64,000 nt of DNA from Butyrivibrio fibrisolvens 16/4 (GCA_000209815.1 FP929036.1:1075110-1139109), one strand, 5' to 3'; counted from the first letter of the stretch, positions 24,623 to 33,765 are shown. Notes: generated from the sequence alone by a model not told the origin. Numbers and translations are program-made.

Positions 24623-26146
24623 ATGAATGGTTTTGGAAAGGTAGTTTTACTGGGAGCAGGTCCGGGAGAGATAGGGTTACTTACACTTAAGGGCTTGGAG
24701 CTTATCAAAAAAGCAGACTGCATTATATATGACAGATTACTAAATAAGGATTTACTTGCTTTTTCACCTGAGGGCTGCGAAAAGATTTTCGTAGGTAAGG
24801 AAAATCATTTTCACACCATGACTCAGGATAAGATTAATGAATTGCTTTTTGAGAAAGCAAAGGAACATCAGCTTGTGGTTCGCCTGAAGGGCGGTGATCC
24901 ATATGTATTTGGTCGTGGTGGAGAAGAGGCTTTATATCTGAAGGAGCGAGGAGTAAAGGTAGAGGTTGTACCTGGAATCAGCTCTTCCATTGCAGCCTTA
25001 TCTGCTGCGGGAATTCCAATTACACATCGTGGATTATCTAAAGGCTTTCAGGTTGTTACCGCCCATAGTAAAAAGGATCAGCTTGCAGATATTGACTATA
25101 GTCAGCTTACCGACGAGTCAGTGACTTATGTATTTTTAATGGGATTGTCCCATGTAGGTGAAATCGCGGAGGGGCTTATTGCAGCAGGAAGAAAGTCAGA
25201 TACAAAGGCTGCTGTGGTATCAAGTGGTACCACCAATCACCAGAAGAAAGTTATAGGTACACTTTCAGATATAGATGCCAAGGTAAAAGAAGCAAAGCTG
25301 CAGTCACCTGCAATTATTGTAGTGGGGGATGTGGTTAGTCTTTCAGAAGAGCTTAATTTCTTTGAAGAACGATCATTCTTTGGAAAGAAATTTTTCCTAC
25401 CGGTTATAAAGTCTTTTAATTATTCTTTGGTTGGATTAGAGGAAAATGTGGGCATCAACGAATTAGAAAAGAGCCTGACATCAAAGGGGGCAGAGGTGGT
25501 AACTGTCACAGCAGGAACCATCTCGCCTATTAAATGTGATTTAGCATTTTTAGATTCTATTTCAGATAATAATTGTGTTGTATTTACCAGTGCAAATGGA
25601 GTGAAGGCATTTTTCTGGAACCTTTATCAGATGGCTGGATTAGATGCCAGAGCTCTTGGAAAAGTAAAGTTTGCAGCTATTGGTCAAAAGACCAGTGATG
25701 TATTACGTAGCTTTGGATTTAAGGCAGATTTTGTTTCTGAAAAACAAAATGGTGAAGATTTGGCACAGCTTTTAAATGGCAAGCTTGCAGCAGGTGCAGA
25801 TATTTACTGGCTATGTCAAAAGGCTTCTTCGGAATATTTTGAAGGCAATATTTCTAAGGAGTTTAATCTCAATAAGATTTATTGCTATGAAAATGTAGAG
25901 TCAGAAGTGGAAGCCACTGAGGACTTTTTATCTGAGGTCGCTTCCTGTGACGGAGCAATCTTTACAAGTGGAAGCAATGCAGCTTTTGCAATAAATCTAC
26001 TTGGTTCACATTTGCCAAAGGCGATTTATTCAATAGGTCCCGCGTGCTCTAAGAGAATTGAGAACTCAGGATTTGCTGTTACTTCAGAGGCAATGGTTTC
26101 ATCTTATGATGGTGTGATTAAGTGCATTAATAGTTCGGTGGTGTAG
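24623..26146 (+). CDS. fused uroporphyrinogen-III C-methyltransferase / uroporphyrinogen-III synthase
   Basis: A 507-residue bifunctional enzyme (CobA-HemD). Residues 1-245 are the SAM-dependent methylase: VVLLGAGPGEIGLLTLKGLELIKKADCIIYDRLL, VRLKGGDPYVFGRGGEEA and PGISSSIAALSAAGIPITHRG. The rest is a HemD domain (VVFTSANGVKAFFWNL, FAAIGQKTSDVLRSFGF). It closes hydroxymethylbilane to uroporphyrinogen III and methylates it to precorrin-2. This fusion is common in Clostridia. It starts 1 bp after hemC and ends 1 bp before the next gene, so all three are coupled. Confidence 0.95.
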   Translation: MNGFGKVVLLGAGPGEIGLLTLKGLELIKKADCIIYDRLLNKDLLAFSPEGCEKIFVGKENHFHTMTQDKINELLFEKAKEHQLVVRLKGGDPYVFGRGGEEALYLKERGVKVEVVPGISSSIAALSAAGIPITHRGLSKGFQVVTAHSKKDQLADIDYSQLTDESVTYVFLMGLSHVGEIAEGLIAAGRKSDTKAAVVSSGTTNHQKKVIGTLSDIDAKVKEAKLQSPAIIVVGDVVSLSEELNFFEERSFFGKKFFLPVIKSFNYSLVGLEENVGINELEKSLTSKGAEVVTVTAGTISPIKCDLAFLDSISDNNCVVFTSANGVKAFFWNLYQMAGLDARALGKVKFAAIGQKTSDVLRSFGFKADFVSEKQNGEDLAQLLNGKLAAGADIYWLCQKASSEYFEGNISKEFNLNKIYCYENVESEVEATEDFLSEVASCDGAIFTSGSNAAFAINLLGSHLPKAIYSIGPACSKRIENSGFAVTSEAMVSSYDGVIKCINSSVV

Positions 26147-26147
26147 T

Positions 26148-26716
26148 ATGGCATATTTTCCAATGATGATAAATATTCAGGGCAAGCATGTGCTTGTGGT
26201 TGGCGGAAATACTGAAGGATTAAAGAAAATCCAGGTGCTAAAGGATTTTGGAGCAATAGTTACGCTGGTAGCTTTGGAGGCATTTGACGAAGCAGTAGAG
26301 CTTGCAGATGTTTTTTACCATCGGGGCTTTCAGGATTCAGATATAACAGAATCAGATTTATCATTGATAGTTTCTGCCGTAAATGACAGAGAACTTGATA
26401 AACGTATATACGAACTGGCTACAGAAAAATCTATTCCAATTAACGTAGTAGATGATATTGAGCTATGTACATTTATTTTTCCTGCCATTATAAAGGAAGA
26501 CGATGTAGTAGTGGCGGTCTCTTCCAGTGGAAAGAGCCCATTTGTTGTAAAGCATATTAAAAAGCTAATCCAGTCAGTTTTGCCATCAAACATCGGGGAT
26601 ATAAATAATCACATGGGCGAATACAGAAAAAAGTAAAGACTCAGTTCTCAGAGCAAAAACAAAGACGCGAAGCCCTAAGGCAGGAGTTTGAAAGATGTAT
26701 AAATGCCCAGGGATAA
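26148..26716 (+). CDS. precorrin-2 dehydrogenase / sirohydrochlorin ferrochelatase domain protein, frameshifted near end
   Basis: Converts precorrin-2 to sirohydrochlorin (NAD+), the late step of siroheme synthesis. The N-terminal Rossmann motif HVLVVGGNTEGLKKIQVLKDFGA, then NVVDDIELCTFIFPAIIKEDDVVVAVSSSGKSPFV, are typical of CysG-N/SirC/Met8. As given it stops at 26636. Adding one A to the run 26627-26632 extends it with KVKTQFSEQKQRREALRQEFERC to a stop at 26714, a tail like that of related proteins. Length is then about 189 residues. Last gene of the siroheme set. Confidence 0.85.
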
Positions 26717-26753
26717 CACAATACATCATTCAACTAGTTAAAGAGTAATTCTG

Positions 26754-27045
26754 TTTATCACAGGAATTTCTAGAAACCCACATTTTTCATTTCTCTATTG
26801 ATAAATTCATGTCAAAAATGCTGGATTTTATCACAGGAAAAACGTGTATCCCAGTAAACACATTTTGCCATTGATAAAACTTCCTAAAAATAATCATTAT
26901 TTATCAATACATCAACGCAATTACTGGCCTGCAGCGCTTTCCAGTGATAAATACAGCTGAATATCTCTAATATTTATCAATACATCAACGCAATTACTGG
27001 TCTACAGCATTTTCTTGTGATAAATACAGCTGAGGAGCAAGGACT
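26754..27045. repeat. four 73-bp tandem units, each bounded by TTTATCA...TGATAAA
   Basis: TTTATCA starts at 26754, 26827, 26900 and 26973, exactly 73 bp apart. Each is followed 45 bp later by its inverse TGATAAA (26799, 26872, 26945, 27018), giving 52-bp palindrome-bounded units with 21-bp spacers. Units 3 and 4 are nearly identical over about 60 bp; units 1 and 2 share the ends and TTTATCACAGGAA. No ORF covers the array. It fills most of the gene-free stretch 26717-27202; the rest holds the terminator and promoter listed separately. Confidence 0.8.
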
Positions 27046-27072
27046 TCTTCCTAGAGAATTGAAGCGTGGGGT

Positions 27073-27115
27073 ATAGTCAGTTATTAATTCAATTGATAGC
27101 TGGCTATTATTTTTA
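27073..27115 (+). terminator. intrinsic terminator upstream of metY leader
   Basis: Hairpin of about 17 bp with G-T pairs (27073-27089 with 27091-27108), then T5. It is nearly the same sequence as the hairpin at 4969-5010, and both are followed about 15-20 bp later by the ACCTAT repeat promoter. Confidence 0.65.
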
Positions 27116-27126
27116 CCGAATATAAA

Positions 27127-27163
27127 ACCTATTGACCTAGTAGGTAATGTGAATTATTATAAT
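27127..27163 (+). promoter_or_regulatory. metY-cysK promoter with overlapping inverted repeat
   Basis: A -35 TTGACC (27132-27137) and -10 TATTAT (27155-27160, 17 bp spacing). The inverted repeat ACCTAT-N7-GTAGGT (27127-27145) overlaps the -35, as in the 5024 promoter. A common sulfur-responsive repressor is inferred. Confidence 0.65.
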
Positions 27164-27202
27164 CCCATCAAATAAATCATATCGAAAGGGTAGGTAATTC
27201 AA

Positions 27203-27286
27203 ATGAAACAACTTTTAATTTCTTTTGTAAGACACAACTGTAAAAACGGCCGAATGCAAAGCTCAAATTGTTATTACTGTTGTTAA
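27203..27286 (+). CDS. Cys-rich leader peptide (27 aa) upstream of metY
   Basis: ATG 27203 encodes a 27-residue peptide ending NCYYCC-stop, with another Cys at codon 13. Cys codons therefore lie directly before the stop, 29 bp from the metY start. Unlike the 5128 leader there is no terminator between it and the structural gene, so control may act on translation or mRNA stability. A GAAAGGG site lies about 14 nt upstream. Two Cys-rich leaders before two sulfur operons in one window make chance unlikely. Confidence 0.6.
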   Translation: MKQLLISFVRHNCKNGRMQSSNCYYCC

Positions 27287-27315
27287 AAAAAATGATAAGC
27301 AAAGGAGATTAAATT

Positions 27316-28647
27316 ATGGCAAACTATAGATTCGAAACATTAGCACTTCACGTAGGTCAGGAAAATCCAGATCCAGCATCTGATGCAAGAGCAGTACCTA
27401 TTTATCAGACTACATCTTATGTATTTAGAGATTCACAGCACGCAGCAGACAGATTTGGTCTTGCAGATGCAGGAAATATCTACGGTAGACTTACAAACTC
27501 TACACAGGGTGTTTTAGAAGAAAGAGTAGCAGCACTTGAAGGTGGTACAGCAGCACTTGCAGTTGCATCTGGCGCAGCAGCAATCACATACACAATCGAG
27601 GCTCTTGCAGCTGGCGGCGGACACATCGTAGCACAAAAGACTATCTACGGCGGCAGCTACAACCTGCTTGCACATACACTTCCACAGTACGGCGTGACAG
27701 CTACATTTGTAGATGCACACAATCTTAAGGAAGTAGAGGATGCTATTAAAGAAGACACAAGGGCACTTTACATTGAGACACTGGGCAATCCAAATTCAGA
27801 TATTCCAGATATTGATGCACTTGCAGAGATTGCTCATCGTCACGACCTTCCACTTGTTGTTGATAACACATTTGGAGCATCTTATTGGGTACGTCCAATT
27901 GAGCACGGCGCAGATATCGTAGTTCACTCAGCTACAAAGTTCTTCGGAGGTCATGGAACAACACTTGGCGGTGTCATCGTAGAAGCTGGCACATATGATT
28001 GGAAGAAGAGCGGCAAGTTCCCTAACATCGCAGATCCAAATCCTAGTTATCACGGTATTTCATTTGCTGATGCTACAGCACCTGCAGCATTCGTTACATA
28101 TATTAGAGCAATTCTTCTTCGCGATACAGGAGCTACAATTTCACCATTTAATGCATTCCTTCTTCTTCAAGGAATAGAGACATTACCACTTCGTCTCGAT
28201 AGACATGCGGAGAATACTACAAAGGTAGTTGAGTTCCTTAAGAATCATCCAAAGGTTGCAAAGGTAAATCATCCATCACTTGAAGATCATCCAGATCACG
28301 AGTTATATAAGAAGTACTTCCCTAAGGATGGTGGCAGCATCTTTACATTCGAAATCAAAGGAGGCAAGGAAGCAGCTTATAAGTTTATTGATAATCTTCA
28401 GATTTTCTCAATCCTTGCAAACGTAGCAGACGTAAAGAGCCTTGTAATCCACCCAGCAACAACAACTCACTCACAGCTTACAGAGGAAGAGTTGCTTGAT
28501 CAGGGAATTACACAGTCTACAATCAGACTTTCAATTGGTACAGAGCACATTGATGACATCATTGAGGATCTTGAAAAGGGCTTTGCAGCAATTGACGGAA
28601 TTAGTAACGTAAATACGGAATCAAAAAATAATAGCCAGGCAGTATAA
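27316..28647 (+). CDS. metY: O-acetylhomoserine aminocarboxypropyltransferase (sulfhydrylase)
   Basis: Makes homocysteine from O-acetylhomoserine and sulfide (or methionine with methanethiol). A 443-residue PLP enzyme: VPIYQTTSYVFRDSQHAADRF, YGRLTNSTQGVLEERVAALEGG and VVHSATKFFGGHGTTLGG (Schiff-base lysine in SATKF) are hallmarks of the longer MetY group. The methanethiol reaction would allow use of methylthio products of the nitrogenase-like system. It is co-transcribed with cysK behind the Cys-rich leader and inverted-repeat promoter. Codon use is strongly biased, suggesting high expression. Confidence 0.95.
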   Translation: MANYRFETLALHVGQENPDPASDARAVPIYQTTSYVFRDSQHAADRFGLADAGNIYGRLTNSTQGVLEERVAALEGGTAALAVASGAAAITYTIEALAAGGGHIVAQKTIYGGSYNLLAHTLPQYGVTATFVDAHNLKEVEDAIKEDTRALYIETLGNPNSDIPDIDALAEIAHRHDLPLVVDNTFGASYWVRPIEHGADIVVHSATKFFGGHGTTLGGVIVEAGTYDWKKSGKFPNIADPNPSYHGISFADATAPAAFVTYIRAILLRDTGATISPFNAFLLLQGIETLPLRLDRHAENTTKVVEFLKNHPKVAKVNHPSLEDHPDHELYKKYFPKDGGSIFTFEIKGGKEAAYKFIDNLQIFSILANVADVKSLVIHPATTTHSQLTEEELLDQGITQSTIRLSIGTEHIDDIIEDLEKGFAAIDGISNVNTESKNNSQAV

Positions 28648-28691
28648 AAAAGACTAGAATACAATATAGAATAAATCGGAGGTTTAATGTT

Positions 28692-29624
28692 ATGGCAAAC
28701 ATTTACAAAAGCGCATCAGAGCTTATCGGAAACACACCACTTGTTGAGGTTACAAACATTGAGAAGGAGCTTGGTCTTGAGGCTAAGGTTTTGGTTAAGC
28801 TTGAGTACTTTAATCCAGCAGGCTCAGTAAAGGATAGAGTAGCACTTGCTATGATTGAGGATGCTGAAAAGAAGGGAATCTTAAAGGAAGGCTCAGTTAT
28901 TATCGAGCCAACAAGCGGCAACACTGGTATCGGTCTTGCGGCTATTGCAGCAGCAAAGGGATATAAAACTATTCTTACAATGCCAGAGACTATGTCAGTA
29001 GAGCGTAGAAATATCCTTAAGGCATACGGTGCTGAAATCGTACTTACTGAGGGCTCAAAGGGTATGAAGGGTGCTATTGCAAAGGCTGAGGAGCTTGCAG
29101 CTGAGACTGAGGGAAGCTTCATTCCAGGACAGTTCATCAACGAGGCAAACCCAACAGCTCACCGCACAACAACAGGTCCTGAAATCTGGAAGGATACAGA
29201 TGGACAGGTAGATATCTTTATCGCTGGTGTTGGTACAGGCGGAACAGTTACAGGTGTTGGCGAATACCTTAAGAGCCAGAAGGCAGATGTAAAGATTGTT
29301 GCATTAGAGCCAAAGGATTCTCCAGTTCTTTCAGAGGGCCGTGCAGGTGCTCACAAGATTCAGGGTATCGGTGCAGGTTTCGTACCTGATGTACTTAACA
29401 CAAAGGTTTATGATGAAATCTTTACAGCAGAGGCAGAGGATGCTTTCAAGGCAGCAAAGCTTCTTGCTAAGAAGGAAGGAATCTCTGTTGGTATTTCTTC
29501 AGGTGCTGCACTTCACGGTGCTATTGAGTACGCTAAGAAGCCAGAGAATAAGGGAAAGACTATCGTAGCTCTTCTTCCTGACTCAGGTGATAGATATTAC
29601 TCAACACCATTATTTACTGAATAA
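28692..29624 (+). CDS. cysK: cysteine synthase (O-acetylserine sulfhydrylase)
   Basis: A 310-residue PLP enzyme making cysteine from O-acetylserine and sulfide. The Schiff-base lysine is in NPAGSVKDRVA, the substrate loop is PTSGNTGIGLA, and the PLP-phosphate loop is VGTGGTVTGVGEYL. Full length. It follows metY by 44 bp and ends at a strong terminator, so sulfide is shared between homocysteine and cysteine formation under one control. Confidence 0.97.
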   Translation: MANIYKSASELIGNTPLVEVTNIEKELGLEAKVLVKLEYFNPAGSVKDRVALAMIEDAEKKGILKEGSVIIEPTSGNTGIGLAAIAAAKGYKTILTMPETMSVERRNILKAYGAEIVLTEGSKGMKGAIAKAEELAAETEGSFIPGQFINEANPTAHRTTTGPEIWKDTDGQVDIFIAGVGTGGTVTGVGEYLKSQKADVKIVALEPKDSPVLSEGRAGAHKIQGIGAGFVPDVLNTKVYDEIFTAEAEDAFKAAKLLAKKEGISVGISSGAALHGAIEYAKKPENKGKTIVALLPDSGDRYYSTPLFTE

Positions 29625-29638
29625 TATATAAATATTAC

Positions 29639-29683
29639 GAGCCACTAGGTACGGCCACAAGCCGACTAGTGGCTCTTACTTTG
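29639..29683 (+). terminator. intrinsic terminator after cysK
   Basis: Perfect 10-bp stem GAGCCACTAG/CTAGTGGCTC (29639-29648 with 29666-29675) with an internal GGC/GCC extension, followed by a T-rich tail. Confidence 0.8.
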
Positions 29684-29783
29684 TCTAAAATCTTAATAAT
29701 TGTATATTGTATACAACAAACCTCGGTTAGTATGATATAATAAATGGGTTAATAAACTAACTTAGATTAGAGGAGTCAATATA

Positions 29784-30101
29784 TTGAATTTAAGTAAACT
29801 TGAAATTGGCAAAACCGCTACAGTAACTACTGTTGGTGGTAGTGGTGCATTAAGGCAGCATTTTTTAGATATGGGTATCATCCCCGGCTCGGATGTATCC
29901 ATGATTAAATATGCTCCTATGGGGGACCCTATTGAGCTTCGTATTTCCGGATATGAGCTTACAATCCGTCTGGCTGATGCAAAACAAATAGAGATAGATA
30001 ATATCAGGGATACTTCTGAGGTGGAGAAAAATCAGAAGAAGCATTCTAAGGATATTCCTCATCCAGCTCTTGGTGAGGAGGCCTTTTACACACGATTATG
30101 A
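29784..30101 (+). CDS. feoA: ferrous iron transport protein A
   Basis: A 105-residue SH3-like FeoA protein. The core is IGKTATVTTVGGSGALRQHFLDMGIIPGSDVSMIKYAPMGDPIELRISGYELTIR. It has a longer charged tail than usual, about 30 residues. The start is TTG 29784 with AGAGGAG at 29768-29774; no ATG fits. It assists the GTPase-coupled permease FeoB, whose gene begins at its stop. Confidence 0.9.
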   Translation: MNLSKLEIGKTATVTTVGGSGALRQHFLDMGIIPGSDVSMIKYAPMGDPIELRISGYELTIRLADAKQIEIDNIRDTSEVEKNQKKHSKDIPHPALGEEAFYTRL

Positions 30102-30102
30102 G

Positions 30103-32145
30103 ATGGAACATAAGGCAAAAGCTGTGAACACTGGCAAGCTCACATTTGCCCTTGTGGGAAATCAGAACTGTGGAAAGACTACACTTTTTAATCAGCTGAC
30201 AGGGGCCAATCAGCATGTAGGTAATTTCCCTGGAGTAACAGTAGATAGAAAGAGTGGCTCAATTAAGGGACATCCAAATACAGAAGTTGTTGATCTTCCT
30301 GGAATTTATTCTATGAGTCCATACACCAGTGAGGAGATTGTTTCCCGTAGATTTGTCTTAGAGGAAAAGCCTACAGCTATTATTAACATTGTTGATGCTA
30401 CAAATATCGAGAGAAATCTTTATCTTACTATGCAGCTTTTAGAGCTGGAGATTCCTACGATACTTGCTCTTAATATGATGGATGAGATGGCTGGAAATGG
30501 AGGTTCTGTTCTTATTAATGAGCTGGAGGATTTACTTCAGATTCCAGTAGTACCTATTTCTGCATCGAAAAACGAGGGTATCGCCGAGCTGGTTTCACAT
30601 GCTATTCATATTGCAAAATATAATGAGAAGCCAGGGCGTAATGATTTCTGTGGCAAGGAAGATCACAGTGGTGCAGTTCACCGTGCCATACATGGTGTTA
30701 TGAGCCTGATTGAAGACCATGCTGAAAAAGCAGATATTCCGATTCGATTTGCAGCCACAAAGCTTCTTGAGGGCGATTCTCTTGTTGAAAAGGCCTTGAA
30801 TCTTGATGATAACGAGACAGAGACCTTAGACAAGATTGTTCTTCAGATGGAAAAGGAGAGAGGCCTTGATAGAGCAGCTGCAATGGCTGATATGCGTTTC
30901 ACTTTTATAAATCGTATATGCGAAGAGACTATCATCAAGCCTAGAGAGAGTAAGGAACATATCAGAAGTAGAAATCTGGACAGATTTTTCACAGGAAAGT
31001 GGACAGCAATCCCAGCCTTTATAGGAATTATGGCGCTGGTATTTTATCTTACCTTTAATGTGGTAGGCTCATTTTTACAGGGCGTATTAGAGATTATAAT
31101 AGGTGCAATCACAGATTCTGTAGACAATGTACTTACAGCAGGGAATGTGGCGGCTCCAATCCACTCTCTGATTATTGATGCAATATTTACAGGTGTTGGC
31201 TCAGTGCTTAGCTTTGTGCCAATCATTGTTGTTTTATATTTCTTCCTTTCTATGCTTGAAGACAGCGGATATATGGCACGTGTTGCATTTGTAATGGACA
31301 AGCTTCTCAGACGTATAGGTCTTTCAGGACGAAGTATTGTTCCTATGCTTATAGGTTTTGGCTGTTCTGTGCCTGCTATTATGTCTACCCGCACATTGCC
31401 TTCTGACAGAGATAGAAAGATGACACAGCTTCTTATTCCATTTATGAGCTGTAGTGCAAAGATGCCAATCTACGCTTTCTTTGCAGCTGCATTTTTCCCA
31501 GACAGGGCAGCGCTGGTTATGATTGTACTTTATTTTACAGGTATAGTTGTAGCTGTTCTTGTGGCTCTTTGCGGAAAGAATACCAAATTTAAGGGCGAGG
31601 CTGTTCCATTTGTAATGGAGCTTCCAAATTACAGACTTCCTGGTCTTAAGAACGTGCTAATGCTTATGTGGGACAAGGCAAAAGACTTTATCCAAAGAGC
31701 ATTTACTGTAATTTTCCTTGGTACAATTGCAGTGTGGTTCCTACAGAACTTTAATTTCTATTTCCATATGGTGGAATCATCAGAAGAAAGTATTTTAGCA
31801 GCGTTGGCTGGAATTCTTGCTCCTATATTTATTCCACTTGGATTTGGAAACTGGAAGATGGTCACATCACTTATTTCAGGTTTCCTTGCTAAGGAAAGCG
31901 TAGTTTCAATGCTTACTGTATTATATGGTGGTGTAGAGGGATTACGTGCAGAGCTTACTCCGCTTACAGCTTTTGTATTCCTTATTTTCTGTTTGCTTTA
32001 TACACCTTGTGTTGCAGCAATAGCAGCAGAAAAAAGAGAAGCAGGAAGACGAGCAGCACTGAAAATGGTTATATTCCAATGTGCAGTTGCCTGGGTAGTT
32101 GCATTTATAGTAAGAGCTATTGGATTGGCATTAGGGTTAAATTAG
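30103..32145 (+). CDS. feoB: ferrous iron transporter FeoB
   Basis: An Fe2+ importer of the cytoplasmic membrane with an N-terminal G-protein domain. G1 is GNQNCGKTTLFN, G3 VDLPGIYS and G4 NMMDE. About eight membrane segments follow, with the gate motifs MLIGFGCSVPAIMSTRTL and the second half ending in LLYTPCVAAIAA. ATG 30103 is chosen as the first methionine after feoA. The frame is open from TTG 30070 or GTG 30073, with GAGGAGG at 30075-30081, so translation may begin upstream. About 681 residues. Confidence 0.95.
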   Translation: MEHKAKAVNTGKLTFALVGNQNCGKTTLFNQLTGANQHVGNFPGVTVDRKSGSIKGHPNTEVVDLPGIYSMSPYTSEEIVSRRFVLEEKPTAIINIVDATNIERNLYLTMQLLELEIPTILALNMMDEMAGNGGSVLINELEDLLQIPVVPISASKNEGIAELVSHAIHIAKYNEKPGRNDFCGKEDHSGAVHRAIHGVMSLIEDHAEKADIPIRFAATKLLEGDSLVEKALNLDDNETETLDKIVLQMEKERGLDRAAAMADMRFTFINRICEETIIKPRESKEHIRSRNLDRFFTGKWTAIPAFIGIMALVFYLTFNVVGSFLQGVLEIIIGAITDSVDNVLTAGNVAAPIHSLIIDAIFTGVGSVLSFVPIIVVLYFFLSMLEDSGYMARVAFVMDKLLRRIGLSGRSIVPMLIGFGCSVPAIMSTRTLPSDRDRKMTQLLIPFMSCSAKMPIYAFFAAAFFPDRAALVMIVLYFTGIVVAVLVALCGKNTKFKGEAVPFVMELPNYRLPGLKNVLMLMWDKAKDFIQRAFTVIFLGTIAVWFLQNFNFYFHMVESSEESILAALAGILAPIFIPLGFGNWKMVTSLISGFLAKESVVSMLTVLYGGVEGLRAELTPLTAFVFLIFCLLYTPCVAAIAAEKREAGRRAALKMVIFQCAVAWVVAFIVRAIGLALGLN

Positions 32146-32182
32146 GTGTGTCAATCGGATAACATATATTTGATAATATTAC

Positions 32183-32230
32183 AATAAGGGATTTTGTCGT
32201 TATTTTAGACAAAATCCCTTATTTATTTTG
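32183..32230 (+). terminator. intrinsic terminator after feoB
   Basis: 16-bp perfect stem AATAAGGGATTTTGTC / GACAAAATCCCTTATT (32183-32198 with 32208-32223), then TATTTTG. Confidence 0.85.
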
Positions 32231-32238
32231 CATATAAT

Positions 32239-32290
32239 TTCACAAAATGTTCACTTTTAGCCATAATATATATGTCAACCGGTTGACATA
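32239..32290 (+). promoter_or_regulatory. sucrose operon promoter with perfect LacI-type operator
   Basis: A -35 TTCACA (32239-32244) and -10 CATAAT (32262-32267) are 17 bp apart. The 20-bp perfect palindrome TATGTCAACCGGTTGACATA (32271-32290) lies over the start site. The central CG and its form are those of LacI-family operators; the LacI regulator at 37135 in the same locus is the probable binder. Confidence 0.75.
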
Positions 32291-32357
32291 CCATAACACA
32301 CAGTGCTATCATCCAATCATCAAAACAAACAGACCTTTTGAAGGAGGGGTAATTGAA

Positions 32358-33650
32358 ATGAAGAAAAAGTTAGTTTCATTAGTTATGGTTGCAACTATGG
32401 GCTTATCAATGGTTGCATGTGGTTCAGCTTCAGGCTCAGGCGATGGGGCAGCAAAGGGTGATGGCGTTTCTATCACAATCTTAAACTCTAAGACAGAGAT
32501 TCAGACTCAGTTTGAAGAGATGGCAGAAGAGTATGAGGCAAACACAGGTGTACACGTTGAGGTTTACAATGCTGATACAGATACAACAGTTGCTTCACAG
32601 GTAGCAACAAGATATGCATCAAACGATCCATACACACTTACAATGGTTGATGCAAAGGATATCTACTCACTTGCAGATGATTATGCTTATGATCTTTCAA
32701 ATGAAGATTGGGCTAGCCACACAACACTCGGTATCACAGTAAACAATAAGCTTGCTGGTTTCCCAGTTTGTGTAGAGGCAAGAGGTATTCTTTACAACGC
32801 AGATGCAATTAAGAAGGTAACAGGTAAGGATTTTGATCCTTCATCAGTAGCAACACTTGATGACTTCCAGAAGCTTCTTGATGAGCTTGTAGCTGGTGGA
32901 ATGGAAGCTCCAGTTGGTATTCTTTCAGAGTACTGGTCACTTGGTGCTCACTGGTTCCCAATGGTATACGAAGAGCAGGCTGATCCAGATGCATTCGTAA
33001 ACGGACTTCTTGCTGGTTCTGAGGACCTTGCTGGAAATGAGAAGTTCAACTCAATCATGGATACATTCGAGACACTTGTTAAGTACAACTACGCTAAGGG
33101 TTCTGCTTCAAATGCTGATCGTGAGGAAACATCAATGAAGTTTGCTCAGGGAGACATCGCATTTATGTTTGGTGGTAACTGGGATTGGTCAGTAATCAAC
33201 CAGTACGACTACACAGAGAACCTTGGTATGATGCCAGTTCCACAGAACACAACAGATGGCACAAACACAAAGCTTGTTGGTGGTGGTTCTAAGTACATCT
33301 TCGTAGATAGCTCAGATGCTACAAGCGAGGAGCAGAGACAGGCAGCTCTTGATTTCCTTAACTGGTTAGTAAGCGATGCAGAAGGTAATGCTTTCCTTAC
33401 AGAGAAGTGTGCTTTAGTTCCTGCATTCGATAACATTGATGCTTCAGCACTTGATCCACTTTCACTTTCAGTTAAGTCATATGCTGACGCTGGAAACCTT
33501 GTACCAAACTACAACTACCTTCCAGATGATCATATGACAGTAGTTGGTCAGGAGATTATGCAGAAATACCTTGATGAGGCTATTGATAGAGCAGAAGTTG
33601 CTAAGGAAGTTACAGAATACTTCAAGACAGCTACTCCAATTGCCCACTAA
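32358..33650 (+). CDS. sugar ABC transporter binding lipoprotein (sucrose locus)
   Basis: A 430-residue family 1 extracellular solute-binding protein. Signal peptide and lipobox SMVAC are at the N-terminus (Cys near residue 21). The mature domain has ITILNSKTEIQTQFEEMAEEYEANTGVHVEV and a typical ALDFLNWLVSD C-terminal block. Start 32358 is chosen for AGGAGGGG; the frame is open further upstream across the operator. Context with sucrose phosphorylase and fructokinase suggests sucrose or related alpha-glucosyl fructosides as ligand. Confidence 0.85.
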   Translation: MKKKLVSLVMVATMGLSMVACGSASGSGDGAAKGDGVSITILNSKTEIQTQFEEMAEEYEANTGVHVEVYNADTDTTVASQVATRYASNDPYTLTMVDAKDIYSLADDYAYDLSNEDWASHTTLGITVNNKLAGFPVCVEARGILYNADAIKKVTGKDFDPSSVATLDDFQKLLDELVAGGMEAPVGILSEYWSLGAHWFPMVYEEQADPDAFVNGLLAGSEDLAGNEKFNSIMDTFETLVKYNYAKGSASNADREETSMKFAQGDIAFMFGGNWDWSVINQYDYTENLGMMPVPQNTTDGTNTKLVGGGSKYIFVDSSDATSEEQRQAALDFLNWLVSDAEGNAFLTEKCALVPAFDNIDASALDPLSLSVKSYADAGNLVPNYNYLPDDHMTVVGQEIMQKYLDEAIDRAEVAKEVTEYFKTATPIAH

Positions 33651-33654
33651 TTAT

Positions 33655-33748
33655 GCTGTGAGCGCCAGGCCATAGGCAATTAATAATGGCGCGAACTACC
33701 TTGTTCACAACGGGGCCTCAGATAAATAAATAACTGAGGCCCTATTAT
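33655..33748 (+). terminator. structured spacer and weak terminator between binding protein and permeases
   Basis: A 9-bp perfect stem GGGCCTCAG/CTGAGGCCC (33713-33742) is followed by TATTATTTT. Just before it, TGTGA-CGCCA pairs with TGGCGC and TTCACA across 33658-33710. Such elements between binding protein and permease genes usually let the binding protein be made in excess. Confidence 0.55.
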
Positions 33749-33765
33749 TTTGAAAGGTGATGTTT

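Noticed and set aside
26754-27045. CRISPR array
   Set aside because: Only the 7-bp ends are constant, units 3 and 4 share their interior, the period is 73 bp and there are no cas genes nearby.
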